Assembly (NCBI RefSeq): GCF_007655305.1
Contig: NZ_VLOG01000017.1
Location: 73,561 to 137,560 of the forward strand
Length of the DNA stretch: 64,000 nucleotides
Direction: 5' to 3'
DNA from: Algoriphagus algorifonticola
GTDB lineage: Bacteria; Bacteroidota; Bacteroidia; Cytophagales; Cyclobacteriaceae
Shown piece after piece: positions 41,877-51,859 of this stretch. The notes under the pieces were generated by a model, which ran no database searches, was not told the origin of the DNA, and saw only the letters and a program-made list of their open reading frames with translations. Numbering within the stretch: the stretch's first letter is position 1; each line of letters starts with the position of its first letter. The translations under genes and the position numbers were made by a program.

Positions 41877-43358
41877 ATGGCAAAACCACGCCTGTCCTTT
41901 TCCCAGATCATTAATATGAATGTCGGATTTTTCGGCATTCAATATAGTTTTGGTTTGCAACAGAGTGCTGTCAATCCCATCTACGATATGTTGGGTGCAG
42001 CGCCAGATGAAATCCCCATATTGAACCTTGCAGGGCCGATGACGGGCTTATTGATCCAGCCAATCATTGGTGCATTGAGTGATAATACCTGGAGTCCAAA
42101 ATTTGGTCGAAGAAAGCCCTTTTTTTTCATAGGCGCCCTTTTCTGTAGTATTACCTTATTCCTGTACCCATTCAGTAGTTCCCTTTGGATGGCTGCTGGA
42201 TTGCTATGGGTCTTGGATGCTGCCAACAATACTGCTATGGAACCTTATCGGGCTTTGATTGCAGATAAACTTCCTGATGAGCAATATTCTACAGGATTCT
42301 TGACCCAAAGCTTTTTTACCGGTTTGGGAATTACGCTAGCCAATATTTCACTTTTTGTATTTCAAAAATATATCACCGGAACAGCAGGTTCTCTCCCTTA
42401 TTGGGTATACGCTTCTTTCTTTTTAGGAACCATTTGCTCGATCACTACTGTGATGTGGAGTATTTCAAAAACACCAGAAATACCGCCGGATGAAGAGGAA
42501 CTGAAAGCTCTGAAAAAGCGAACGGAAGGAATGCCTCACCCGGCTATTCAGTTTTTTCTTTCGATTCTAACCACTTTGGTAGCTTATCTGGTCTTTTTCC
42601 TATTGCTGATTCCTGCAATCTTTTCCAAAGGATTGATTCGAAGAACCTTGGAAAAAACCAAGGAAAACTCGACTACAAGGGTATTATTTGCCCAAAACAT
42701 TGAAATCATCGAATCCATCATGGTCATGCCTTCTGTGATGTGGAAATTGGCACTTATTTACCTTTTCCAATGGTATGCCCTTTTTTGCTATTGGCAAAAT
42801 GCTGCGAAAAGCATTGCTCAATCAGTTTGGAACACAACTCCGACAGGGGATAAGTTGCTGTATGAGGAAGCGGTCGGATGGACAGGCTTGGTGAATGGAT
42901 GGTATAATATTGTAACCTTCCTTTCAGCCTTCTTTTTAGCAAGTATGGCCCAAAAATATGGCCCTAAAAAGGTGCATTTTATCTGTTTAATTATGGCAGG
43001 TATAGGGCTCTTGATTTTTCCCCAACTTGATAATAAATATGCCTTATTTATACCTATGACTGGTTTTGGGATCGCCTGGGCTAGTATGATGGGGGTTCCC
43101 TATTTGTTGGTGGTCAATGAAATTCCCAAGGAACGATATGGGGTTTACATGGGGATAATCAATATGATGATTGTGATTCCTATGATTCTACAGACGCTGA
43201 CTTTTGGCTTTATCTCTAAAACCTTCCTGGGAAATGACCCGGGAATGGCCATAGTATTTGGTGGGGCTTTGCTGCTGATTGCTGCTTTAGCCACTTTAAA
43301 TATCAAAGAAAATAAAAAAGTAATAACCAATTCCGGAGGTTTCTCCGCAGGGCATTAA
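41877..43358 (+). CDS. MFS sugar transporter, SLC45-like
   Basis: 493 residues with about 12 hydrophobic helices. The N-terminal FGIQYSFGLQQSAVNPIYDM and GLLIQPIIGALSDNTWSPKF (with the R-R-K loop FGRRKPFFFIGA) are SLC45-family signatures, the sucrose/maltose transporter group common in Bacteroidota. DAANNTAMEPYRALIADKLP is also conserved. It is followed 15 bp later by an amylosucrase-type enzyme and faces a LacI regulator, so it most likely imports sucrose or maltooligosaccharide with protons. Substrate is inferred. Confidence 0.87.
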   Translation: MAKPRLSFSQIINMNVGFFGIQYSFGLQQSAVNPIYDMLGAAPDEIPILNLAGPMTGLLIQPIIGALSDNTWSPKFGRRKPFFFIGALFCSITLFLYPFSSSLWMAAGLLWVLDAANNTAMEPYRALIADKLPDEQYSTGFLTQSFFTGLGITLANISLFVFQKYITGTAGSLPYWVYASFFLGTICSITTVMWSISKTPEIPPDEEELKALKKRTEGMPHPAIQFFLSILTTLVAYLVFFLLLIPAIFSKGLIRRTLEKTKENSTTRVLFAQNIEIIESIMVMPSVMWKLALIYLFQWYALFCYWQNAAKSIAQSVWNTTPTGDKLLYEEAVGWTGLVNGWYNIVTFLSAFFLASMAQKYGPKKVHFICLIMAGIGLLIFPQLDNKYALFIPMTGFGIAWASMMGVPYLLVVNEIPKERYGVYMGIINMMIVIPMILQTLTFGFISKTFLGNDPGMAIVFGGALLLIAALATLNIKENKKVITNSGGFSAGH

Positions 43359-43373
43359 TGATTTTGACTTAAT

Positions 43374-45323
43374 ATGTCACAGATGAATTCCAGTAATGAC
43401 CTTTCAATTTTGAAAGACTTTTCTATAGATGCTGTCAAAAAGGACAAGGATTTTGTGCGGCGTTTTGAAGAAGGAGTAGGCCCGTTAAAAAGCCTGTTTT
43501 TTGAAATTTATGGAAGAAATGAGTCCACTCAGACTTTCTTTTCAGATCTTTTGAAAACTGTGGTCTCAGCCTACATAAATCGAGATCAAGATCTTAAAAA
43601 AAGGGATTTATATAAATTGAAGCAAGGTCATTGGTTTTTGAGCAATGACTTGGCGGCCATGAGTTTGTACGTGGATAGGTTTTGTGGATCCATTTCTAAA
43701 ATGGAAAAAAAGTTAAGCTACTTCGATCAGCTGGGAGTTAATTTTCTCCATCTCATGCCTCTTTTTCAAAGCCCTCCTGGAGAAAGCGACGGGGGCTATG
43801 CAGTTTCTGATTTCAGGAAGGTGGATGAGCGATTTGGAACCCTGGAAGAACTTCTTTCACTTCGCAAAAAAATGCATAAAAACGGTATGCACTTGATGTT
43901 GGATATCGTATTGAATCATACCTCTCATAGGCATGAATGGGCAGAGAAGGCAAAAGCCGGGGATAAATTTTATCAGGATTACTTTTACATGTACGAGAAT
44001 CGATGGATTCCTAACGAGTATGAGCAAGCAATGCCTGAGATTTTTCCTGAAAGTTCACCAGGCAATTTCACTTGGTCCGAGGAGTGTCAAAAATGGGTAA
44101 TGACGGTCTTTCATCAGTATCAATGGGATTTGAATTATCGTAATCCTCATGTGTTAAGGGAGATGCTGGATACAGTCTTTTTTTATGCGAATCTGGGTGT
44201 GGACTTGTTGAGAATTGATGCTCCTGCATTTATCTGGAAAGAAACCGGAACGACCTGTCAGAATTTACCTCAAGCCCATACTATTTTAAGATTAATCAAA
44301 CAGGCTGTACAGATAGCGAGTCCAGGAATGGCTTTACTCGGTGAAGCGATTGTAGCACCTGCGAAGATTATGGAATATTTTGGAACTGGCGAAAATGCCG
44401 GCAAGGAATGTGATTTTGCTTATAATGCCACTCAAATGGCTCTACAATGGGATATGCTGGCCACAGGAGAAACTCAGGTGATGTTGAATGCTCAATCCAT
44501 TATTCAGCAAAAGCCTTTCGGAACAAGCTGGATAAGCTATACTCGTTGTCATGATGACATTGGTTTGGGCTATGATGATTATATGATTGCCCAGGCTGGA
44601 AAAGATCCTTACCGACATAGAACATTTCTGAAAGATTATTTCTCAGGGAAATTTCCAGATAGTCCTGCGAGAGGAGCTTTATTTTCATCCAATCCAAAAA
44701 CAGGGGATGCCAGGATTTCAGGTACTCTTGCATCGCTTTGCGGTTTGGAAAAGGCTATCTGGGAAAAAGATGATGCCCAAGTTGCCTCTGCCATCCAAAA
44801 GATTCTGATGATGCAGGCTCATTCTATTTTCCTCGGTGGATTACCTATGTTATACTATGGAGATGAATTGGGCTATACTAATGATTATATCTATGAAAAA
44901 GATCCAGCAAAAAGCTATGACAACCGATGGATGCATAGACCAATTATAGATTGGGTAAAAGCTGAAAACAGAAATGAGGAAGGAAGTATTGAAAACAGAG
45001 TTTTCACAGGAACTCAGAAATTACTTCAAATCCGGAAATCACTTCATGCCATAGGTGACTACAAGAATATCACGTGGTTGTACCCGCATAATATTCATGT
45101 TGCCGCTTATTTGAGAAGCTTGAAGGATCAAAAAGTTTATTGTGTTTTCAATTTTAAGAATGAGGCCTCTTATCTGACTTGGTATGCTTTTAAGGAGCAG
45201 GGATTAATTCCAAAGAAGTTAAAAGATCATTGGACAGATCAGGAATTGGAAGTGGGGAGAGATGATGAATACCTGATATTGGAACCATTCGGATTTCGGA
45301 TTTTGGAAGTAGTTGAAAGCTAG
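43374..45323 (+). CDS. Amylosucrase (GH13_4), or sucrose hydrolase
   Basis: 649 residues. Motifs in order: ESDGGYAVSDFRKVDERFGT (about 138-157), MLDIVLNHTSHRHEWA (175-190), EIFPESSPGNFTWSEE, WDLNYRNPHVLREM, GVDLLRIDAPAFIWKETGTT with nucleophile D282, CQNLPQAH, LLGEAIVAPAKI with acid/base E324, and SYTRCHDDIGLG with the third carboxylate near D394. These match amylosucrase, with its long N-terminal helical domain, rather than alpha-amylase. It cleaves sucrose and either builds alpha-1,4 glucan or hydrolyses it. The adjoining transporter and LacI regulator support a sucrose role. Confidence 0.85.
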   Translation: MSQMNSSNDLSILKDFSIDAVKKDKDFVRRFEEGVGPLKSLFFEIYGRNESTQTFFSDLLKTVVSAYINRDQDLKKRDLYKLKQGHWFLSNDLAAMSLYVDRFCGSISKMEKKLSYFDQLGVNFLHLMPLFQSPPGESDGGYAVSDFRKVDERFGTLEELLSLRKKMHKNGMHLMLDIVLNHTSHRHEWAEKAKAGDKFYQDYFYMYENRWIPNEYEQAMPEIFPESSPGNFTWSEECQKWVMTVFHQYQWDLNYRNPHVLREMLDTVFFYANLGVDLLRIDAPAFIWKETGTTCQNLPQAHTILRLIKQAVQIASPGMALLGEAIVAPAKIMEYFGTGENAGKECDFAYNATQMALQWDMLATGETQVMLNAQSIIQQKPFGTSWISYTRCHDDIGLGYDDYMIAQAGKDPYRHRTFLKDYFSGKFPDSPARGALFSSNPKTGDARISGTLASLCGLEKAIWEKDDAQVASAIQKILMMQAHSIFLGGLPMLYYGDELGYTNDYIYEKDPAKSYDNRWMHRPIIDWVKAENRNEEGSIENRVFTGTQKLLQIRKSLHAIGDYKNITWLYPHNIHVAAYLRSLKDQKVYCVFNFKNEASYLTWYAFKEQGLIPKKLKDHWTDQELEVGRDDEYLILEPFGFRILEVVES

Positions 45324-45330
45324 TAAAGCC

Positions 45331-46350
45331 TCAATTTAAAGTTGACTCTCGGATAATTAAATCTGAGTCAATTTTGTAAGTCTCATTGGATCCAAGGCTT
45401 TGATCTTTCAGGAGCTGAACCAAAAGATTTACTGCTTTCATTCCCATTTGATGGCCGTGCTGTTCTACTGTACTTAGTCCTGGGGACATTACTTCTGCTA
45501 TTTTCCAGTTGGAAAAACCCATCACACCAATTTGTTTGGGTACTTGAATTCCTTGGGACTTGAGATAATTCATTACGCCTAATGCTACCAAGTCAGTAAT
45601 ACAAAAGAAGGCATCTGGTGGCTGAGGTAAGTTGAGTAGTTCCTGAGCAAACTGGTAGCCTTCTTCCTCGCTGATATTTTTGCAATGCGGAACCCATTCT
45701 TCTCTAAATTCCAAACCGGCATCTTCCAAGGCTTTTTTATATCCTTTTAGGCGATCCATCGAGTTCTTTACCTCAAGGAGTCCATTGATATGCGCTATTC
45801 TTCGGTATCCTTGCTTGATGAGGTGGTTGACGGCTTCATATGCACTTTCATAATCATCCGTAATTACCTTGGGTGTATGGAAGTTTTCCAGAAACTTATC
45901 AAACTGGATGACAGGTTTACCTTCATCTATGAATTCCTGCAAATGCTCAAAGTCTTTGGTTTCATTACTAACTGAAATCAACAAACCATCCACACTTCCT
46001 GAAAGCATACTCCTACAAGCTAATTTCTCGTTCGGTAGTTTTTCGTCGGTTTGGCCTAAAAGTATCCTGTACCCATGTTGATTGGTAGCTGCAATTGCTC
46101 CGCTGATAATAGATGAAAAGAATGGGTGTACGACTTCCGGGACGATCATTCCCAAAGTCATGGTTCTATTTCTTCGGAAATTGACTGCTATGCTATTTGG
46201 AACATAATTATGCTTTTCAGCATAATCCTTCACCAATTTTATTGTCTCTTCAGAAATCCCAGAATAGGAATTAAGCGCTCTTGAGGCAGTAGAAACAGAT
46301 ATACCCAACTCGCGGGCAATATCTTTCAAGGTAATTCTTCTCTTATCCAT
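45331..46350 (-). CDS. LacI-family transcriptional regulator
   Basis: 339 residues. The N-terminal HTH is ITLKDIARELGISVSTASRA (about 6-25), the LacI signature, followed by YAEKHNYVPNSIAVNFRRNR hinge and the periplasmic-binding-protein core: GMIVPEVVHPFFSSIISGAI, GYRILLGQTDE, LTDVLALG-like FFCITDLVALG, and GLSTVEQHGHQMGMKAVNLL. It converges on the amylosucrase gene with only 7 bp between stops and probably represses the transporter-amylosucrase operon in the absence of sugar. A candidate operator was not identified. Confidence 0.92.
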   Translation of the reverse strand: MDKRRITLKDIARELGISVSTASRALNSYSGISEETIKLVKDYAEKHNYVPNSIAVNFRRNRTMTLGMIVPEVVHPFFSSIISGAIAATNQHGYRILLGQTDEKLPNEKLACRSMLSGSVDGLLISVSNETKDFEHLQEFIDEGKPVIQFDKFLENFHTPKVITDDYESAYEAVNHLIKQGYRRIAHINGLLEVKNSMDRLKGYKKALEDAGLEFREEWVPHCKNISEEEGYQFAQELLNLPQPPDAFFCITDLVALGVMNYLKSQGIQVPKQIGVMGFSNWKIAEVMSPGLSTVEQHGHQMGMKAVNLLVQLLKDQSLGSNETYKIDSDLIIRESTLN

Positions 46351-46417
46351 TCTTTTAAAGGATCATTTTATCAAGATAAACTGAAAAAATGGATTTTTGT
46401 CCTGTTCCAACCTCTGA

Positions 46418-47980
46418 TTAGTTTTCGCTGAGGACTTTTCCTTTGCTATCCAACAATAGGATTTTCTGAATTTCCCCTTTTTGAATTCGAAGTTCAATTC
46501 TTGTTTGACCCTCTACTTCTTTGAATATCACCCTCCTAATTTCATAGCCAGAATATTTTTTTAAGATTTCAGACTCAATTTCCGAGGGCAATTGATCCTC
46601 ATAGGGAATAGTGTTTTCAAATCTATACTCAGGCCCTAAATCGGTTTTCAATTCCAAAAAGGTATTGCTTCCATCCTCATTTTTCGCCAATTCAAAAGCA
46701 TCATAGAGTTCTCCTACAGCTGTATAGGATTCAAATTTCAGGCTATTATTCTCAATACTAATTACCTGAAACAACTGGGTGTTTTCAGCAGCCCGGTCTC
46801 TCACTGCCTCGGTTCCTTCCCATCCATTTGGGTTGAGGCCATACATTTTTCCTCCGCTGACTGACACTACGTAAACTGTACCAGTTAGGTCTCTCAGGTT
46901 GGTCCCATTCAGTACATTCTCACCAGGGCCTACTCTCCCTCGAGCATAGCTATGGTCATGTCCTTGCAATGCCAAGTCTACCTTAAATTCATCGAAAATA
47001 GGCTTCCAAATAGCTCTCAATGCCTCATTATCTCTTCCAGAGGAAGCCGAAAAAAGTGGATGGTGGTAAGATACAATGGTCCATTTCTTTTTATTTTCTT
47101 TCAAGATATCTCGAAGCCATGCTGCCTGCTTTTCATGATCTCTGTTAGAGTCCAAGAAAATAAATTTGACATCCGGATAGTCCATAAAATAAGCCGTTTC
47201 CTCCAAACCTTCAGGACCGTTTTCAGGGAAAGTAAACTGAGGCTTCCACTGAATGGAAAGTGCTCTTCCGGCCTCTCGATTGGAGTTATTGAGATAATTG
47301 TATTCATGATTACCAGGAACAGAAAGGGAAGGGAGCATACTATGGATAAAACCTCCTGCCGTAAACCATTCATGCCATTCCTGTTCTCTATGAGCATAAT
47401 TGATCAGGTCTCCCGCATGGATTATAAAGTCTGCATCAGGTGCTTTTCTATATCCTTCCCGAATCAACCTAGCCCATAATTCTAGGATATAATTTTGTGC
47501 ATCTCCTACATACAAAAAAGAAAAGCGCTCCTTAGGATCAGCAGAGGCAGTTTTAAATTGAAACCATTCAGACCAGTGTTCTCCATCTCCAACTCTATAG
47601 CCATAAAGCTGTCCGGGTTGAAGGTTCTTAAATTCCACAGAATGATAATTTGCCTCCACTTCTGCCATGGGAACTTCCTTAGCATTCAGGTATTCAGTTT
47701 TAGCTGTCAAGGTTTGGGCATTTCTCCAGAACTTAGGTGCTGCTGTCGCCGGTGCAATCTCTGCATAGGCAACTTTTACTTCTGGACTGGTTCTCCAGGT
47801 TACATTCATCTCTGAACTGGGATTTTGACCGGGATTTAAGATGATTCTGTCCGGATGAATACTGGGTTTGGACCAATCGTTAGCAAAAATTGGTTCTTTG
47901 TAAACTCTAATATCTTGGGCTTTACAAGAAGATTCAAAAATTAGAATGCCTAAAAATAGGAATAGGACCCTGATATGCAT
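46418..47980 (-). CDS. Metallophosphoesterase, purple-acid-phosphatase-like, secreted lipoprotein
   Basis: 520 residues. Lipoprotein signal (FESSC, about residue 19). An N-terminal fibronectin-III-like domain (about 40-150: NVTWRTSPEVKVAYAEI, PGQLYGYRVGDGEHWSEWF) precedes the catalytic core (about 155-370). Metal-ligand blocks are FLYVGDAQNY, IIHAGDLINY, SVPGNHEYNY, IVSYHHPLF and LQGHDHSYARGR, the canonical five-motif set. It hydrolyses phosphoesters with a dinuclear metal centre outside the cell. C-terminal about 110 residues fold into an additional beta region. Stands alone. Confidence 0.88.
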   Translation of the reverse strand: MHIRVLFLFLGILIFESSCKAQDIRVYKEPIFANDWSKPSIHPDRIILNPGQNPSSEMNVTWRTSPEVKVAYAEIAPATAAPKFWRNAQTLTAKTEYLNAKEVPMAEVEANYHSVEFKNLQPGQLYGYRVGDGEHWSEWFQFKTASADPKERFSFLYVGDAQNYILELWARLIREGYRKAPDADFIIHAGDLINYAHREQEWHEWFTAGGFIHSMLPSLSVPGNHEYNYLNNSNREAGRALSIQWKPQFTFPENGPEGLEETAYFMDYPDVKFIFLDSNRDHEKQAAWLRDILKENKKKWTIVSYHHPLFSASSGRDNEALRAIWKPIFDEFKVDLALQGHDHSYARGRVGPGENVLNGTNLRDLTGTVYVVSVSGGKMYGLNPNGWEGTEAVRDRAAENTQLFQVISIENNSLKFESYTAVGELYDAFELAKNEDGSNTFLELKTDLGPEYRFENTIPYEDQLPSEIESEILKKYSGYEIRRVIFKEVEGQTRIELRIQKGEIQKILLLDSKGKVLSEN

Positions 47981-48079
47981 AGGATTTTGGGTTTGGTTAA
48001 GGTCTTGAAAAATACCTGATTATCCCCAGAAGAAAAATCTATTGGCGTTAAAGATGTGTTAACTCAGAGTGAAGGTTAG

Positions 48080-49324
48080 CTATTGATTTGAAAGTTGGGT
48101 TAGTTTATCAGCTATCCATGCTTGATATTCCTTATAACAGTCTTCTGAAAAGGAGTTAAGAATTGACTTATTAGAGTTAGCAGCCAAAAGCTCCTGATCC
48201 TGTTGAATCCATCTGTTTTGAATAGTATTCAATTCCTCTCTGATTTGGAAAAATAAGTTTTGTCTGTTTTGATCGATAAATGAATGGAGCTCTTTGGCTT
48301 TCCACCATAGGGACTTGTCTGGATTGCAGGTTGGAGCAACGAGAAAGCTTTTGGATGTGCCCAGGTAAAATGGCAGGTAAATACTCAAACAGGGGTGTGG
48401 TGTGCCTGAAAGCCAAATGCTTGAAAATCCTTCTTTTCTCAGTTCGGCAACCATACTTCCCGTGGTATCCGAAGGATTTGTTAAGCCTGTTGCGTGCATA
48501 CAAATCGACTCAGAATTGGCTTTCTTGGGGTGAAATTCGGTATCAGGTAAGTTATGGGTCCTTAAAATTTCAATGACTGAATGTACATCGATAGCTCCCT
48601 GATTTTCTTGTAGAAAATTACTGGTACACGCTCTTCTTTTATCACCTTTTCCAAAATAGGTAAATAGGATGTCAGAAAATCTTGACTTAAATCCAGACTT
48701 CTGAGCAAATAGGGAGGAAAAGGTTTGGTTTTCATCTGTCAAGTAAATTTGGTCATAATCCTCCTCGATGGTCAAAATATTAGAAATACTCGCGGTACTT
48801 GTCACTTTTTTCCATGCCCAGGATTTGCCGGATGTTTCCAGAATAAATGCATTTTCAGAATCAGCAATAAGGAAACTGTTGTGATAATAAAAGCTCTTAT
48901 TTTGATAACCACCACAGGCATTTTGGCCAAACTGCTGTAGAAGGGAGATGATGATTTCCATAGCTTCTTCTGCGCTTTTACCTCTTTCTAATGCCAATCG
49001 CAACAAATCCATCCCTGTAAGTCCCGGATTGGATTTATCGAATTTGACATTGGTGAAAACAGCTTCATTTCCTATACATACATTATTCTCATTCACTCCC
49101 ATCTCAGCTCCCCACATTTGGAAGGGTTTGGATAGGATGCATTCATAGGTTTCCTCTACTTGGGGAATTTCTATGAAAGTACATTTGATGGTTTGCGAAG
49201 AGTGCTTTTGAGCAGGAACCCAAAGAATTTCATGGGCCTCCAAAGGTTCCCTGTCCGAATTTTTTCCAAAAATCAGATTCCCATTTTTTGAGGCATTTGC
49301 AAGTGCTACCAGTGAATCACACAT
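48080..49324 (-). CDS. C69-family (secernin-like) Ntn hydrolase
   Basis: 414 residues. The family's catalytic cysteine is residue 2 (MCDSLVALANAS), exposed after removal of Met1, followed by IFGKNSDREPLEAHE, the secernin signature. Middle motifs are MGVNENNVCIGNEAVFT and LTGMDLLRLALERGKSAEEA. Members are dipeptidases or related amidohydrolases of unknown substrate. The gene is 4 bp downstream of a membrane-anchored nitrilase and of an amine oxidase, together suggesting a pathway for amides or amines. Confidence 0.87.
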   Translation of the reverse strand: MCDSLVALANASKNGNLIFGKNSDREPLEAHEILWVPAQKHSSQTIKCTFIEIPQVEETYECILSKPFQMWGAEMGVNENNVCIGNEAVFTNVKFDKSNPGLTGMDLLRLALERGKSAEEAMEIIISLLQQFGQNACGGYQNKSFYYHNSFLIADSENAFILETSGKSWAWKKVTSTASISNILTIEEDYDQIYLTDENQTFSSLFAQKSGFKSRFSDILFTYFGKGDKRRACTSNFLQENQGAIDVHSVIEILRTHNLPDTEFHPKKANSESICMHATGLTNPSDTTGSMVAELRKEGFSSIWLSGTPHPCLSIYLPFYLGTSKSFLVAPTCNPDKSLWWKAKELHSFIDQNRQNLFFQIREELNTIQNRWIQQDQELLAANSNKSILNSFSEDCYKEYQAWIADKLTQLSNQ

Positions 49325-49328
49325 AAGC

Positions 49329-50462
49329 TCAAAAGTTTAAGGACCAGATTCCTGCTTGTTCTGCTGTCTGGATTGACAATGTATCTCCTCTGAAATAGGC
49401 AAGAGGCTGTCCATCTGCACCCAAATCCCAGAGTTCCCCTTTTAAGAAAATATTTAGCCCTACCTGGGCGGATGTTTGGCTGATTTTACCAGGTAAGGCA
49501 TATTTTTTCCATGCTTCACCTTCTGTCAGAAGATTAATGTCGGATTTATTGATGCTTGTAGGTGTGATGGACCCGCTATAACCTTTCCAGGGGCTATTCA
49601 TGGTGCTATCTCCAGGACAGAAGGAAGGCACCAAGACTATTTCAGCGCTATTTTCAATAGTATTTAAATAAGCATCTTCATACCAACTATCCGCACAGAC
49701 GAGTATGGATATTTTGCCCATAGGAAGATCAAATACCGGTAAATTATTGCTTTCTCCTGAGCTTAAAAAAGGGAGTTCTGATGCTACAGGAAATGCCTTG
49801 TAGATAGGAGGTCCAATGATTTGACCTTGCGGATCGAATAAAAAAGAGACATTATATAAAGGACCATTTGGATCAACATGGAGTTTCCCGGAAATCACAG
49901 AAGGCTTAGGTAGAATAATTGAGCCTGCCGTGATATAAACCTGATATGTTTGCGCAAGACTTGAAAAGGTTTCGAAATAGGTTTTTGCCATTTCCTTTGC
50001 TTTCATCCTGAATATGGAAGCTGCAGCTTTGTCTTTTTCTTTTGATTTGAGAAATGCCAGAGAAAAATCAAAGATATTACTCATGACCAAAGTACTCATG
50101 GCCTCATTAATTGTCTTTTTTTCAGCTAATACATGCTTTTCTCCTTGCAAAACCAGCCAAGTGCCGATATACTCAGGATACAGAACCAAAGTGTTACTTT
50201 TTAAAAAACCTGAATCGCGGGCGATTTGTAGATACAATTCTATTTTTCTTTTAAAAATATCCGGCTGCAAATAATCGTGCTCATCCATGAAAGGTTGAAT
50301 TCCTACAATATTCCTTTCTAAGGAATCGCTGGGATTGATTTCCTGAACTATGCTCAGGTAGGCCTTTGGAGTTGGAGCTTGAATTTTACGTCCGGATGAG
50401 GACCAAATCAACCAAACGAAAATCACTAATAAGAATAGACTGATGAGTAATCTTTTAACCAT
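49329..50462 (-). CDS. Nitrilase-superfamily amidohydrolase, membrane-anchored
   Basis: 377 residues. A single N-terminal membrane helix (about 3-20, LLISLFLLVIFVWLIW) is followed by a C-N hydrolase domain. The catalytic triad is E97 (VLYPEYIGTW), K222 (IYKAFP) and C256 (LVCADSWYEDAY), all in family positions. It would hydrolyse an amide or nitrile on the outer face of the inner membrane; the substrate is unknown. It overlaps the amine oxidase stop by 8 bp, so translation is coupled. Confidence 0.85.
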   Translation of the reverse strand: MVKRLLISLFLLVIFVWLIWSSSGRKIQAPTPKAYLSIVQEINPSDSLERNIVGIQPFMDEHDYLQPDIFKRKIELYLQIARDSGFLKSNTLVLYPEYIGTWLVLQGEKHVLAEKKTINEAMSTLVMSNIFDFSLAFLKSKEKDKAAASIFRMKAKEMAKTYFETFSSLAQTYQVYITAGSIILPKPSVISGKLHVDPNGPLYNVSFLFDPQGQIIGPPIYKAFPVASELPFLSSGESNNLPVFDLPMGKISILVCADSWYEDAYLNTIENSAEIVLVPSFCPGDSTMNSPWKGYSGSITPTSINKSDINLLTEGEAWKKYALPGKISQTSAQVGLNIFLKGELWDLGADGQPLAYFRGDTLSIQTAEQAGIWSLNF

Positions 50463-51819
50463 TGTTTAATTCCTGTAATATTTTCTCTGCGGCAGCTTCT
50501 CCTGCTCTCACGGCACCTTCTATATATCCATGCCATCGAATAGCTGCTTCTGTGCCTGCAAAATGCAATCTTCCCTCGCTTTGGCTATAACTGTTATGAT
50601 ATTTAGTCCAAGAATTGACTTCTCTAATTCCGGCGTAGCAGCCCTCAGACCATGTTTCCTGATTCATGGTGTGGTCCACATAGTTGATTTCCTGATTAGC
50701 TTCCTCTCCAAAATATTGGATAAGCTGTTTTTTCACGGCTTGTTTTCTCGAATCCTCATCCATCTTGAAGAATTTTCGAGCCTTATTTCCAATGACAAAA
50801 CCCATTAAGACGCCGTATTGTCCATCTGCTGGGGAACTGTCAAATAGGGTTTGGAGATAAAATTCTGAGTCCGAAACAGCTTGCCCGGATAGATTTTGGT
50901 CTCTCCAAAATGGCTTAGGATATACCATTTGGCACTTCCCGATACATCCCATATCATATCTTTCCAAGAGTTTTTGCTTTTGATCAGAAAGTGGAGGGTT
51001 GATTCCAATTTTCTTCAAAAGAGGAGGAGGAACGGCAAAGATGATATGGCTAAATACTTGAGCTCCTTTGGAGGTGTTTAGGATGAATTTTTCCTTTTCC
51101 CGAATGATTGACAGGACAGGGGAGTCAAATTGAATACGATCAAAAAATGGTTTGGCGATCGCTTCTGCAAGTGTTTGCATTCCTCCATGAATTCTATGCT
51201 GCTGAGCTCCGTTTTTGATAGAAATCAATGCGCCCAGGGAGTTTCCGGATCGAATATAAAATAAGGTATGCAAAAGAGATAGCTCATGTAGTTCGCAGGC
51301 GAAGATGGTTTGCATACCTACTTTCATTACCTGGTAGCAAGTCTCTGTTTTTGAATTTCTTTTCAAGAAATCCTCCAATGTTTGACCATCAAATAGCTGA
51401 GCTTTGGGATGAATCCAGGGTTTTTCCAAATCTATTTTGGAGGCCATGCGCTCTAACTTGCGCACGATCATATCCAGATTCAAAAGTGAAATAATATCCA
51501 GCTTAGGGATAGTTCCTTGGTAACTTTTGATTTTTCCTTTCAGCTCAAGAATGCTTTTACCCTGATTGTAAGTTTCAAAATAAGAAATCCCATATTCTTC
51601 ACAGAGCTCATACATTCGAGTTTGGGAAGAACCTATCCATTGTCCGCCCATATCCAGATAAAGGTCTTCTTGGATTTGTTGGGTATAAACTCTTCCACCC
51701 AGTCTCTCTCTTGCCTCAAATACTTGGAAAGAAATTCCAGCTTGGTTTAATATTCGTGCGGCGGCCAGGCCAGAGAAACCAGCGCCAATAATGGCAATCT
51801 GATTGGTTGGGTGAATCAT
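50455..51819 (-). CDS. FAD-dependent amine oxidase-like flavoprotein
   Basis: 454 residues. Dinucleotide-binding IAIIGAGFSGLAAARILNQA (about 8-27), FEARERLGGRVYT (FAD ribose site) and GGQWIGSSQTRMYEL are monoamine-oxidase family motifs. The C-terminal LHFAGTEAAIRWHGYIEGAV holds the FAD-contacting segment. Oxidises a primary or secondary amine to aldehyde and ammonia with hydrogen peroxide. It precedes and overlaps the nitrilase gene. Confidence 0.88.
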   Translation of the reverse strand: MIHPTNQIAIIGAGFSGLAAARILNQAGISFQVFEARERLGGRVYTQQIQEDLYLDMGGQWIGSSQTRMYELCEEYGISYFETYNQGKSILELKGKIKSYQGTIPKLDIISLLNLDMIVRKLERMASKIDLEKPWIHPKAQLFDGQTLEDFLKRNSKTETCYQVMKVGMQTIFACELHELSLLHTLFYIRSGNSLGALISIKNGAQQHRIHGGMQTLAEAIAKPFFDRIQFDSPVLSIIREKEKFILNTSKGAQVFSHIIFAVPPPLLKKIGINPPLSDQKQKLLERYDMGCIGKCQMVYPKPFWRDQNLSGQAVSDSEFYLQTLFDSSPADGQYGVLMGFVIGNKARKFFKMDEDSRKQAVKKQLIQYFGEEANQEINYVDHTMNQETWSEGCYAGIREVNSWTKYHNSYSQSEGRLHFAGTEAAIRWHGYIEGAVRAGEAAAEKILQELNNG

Positions 51820-51859
51820 ATCGGAAAATAGATAAATTTTCCGAAACTCAGATGGCTGA

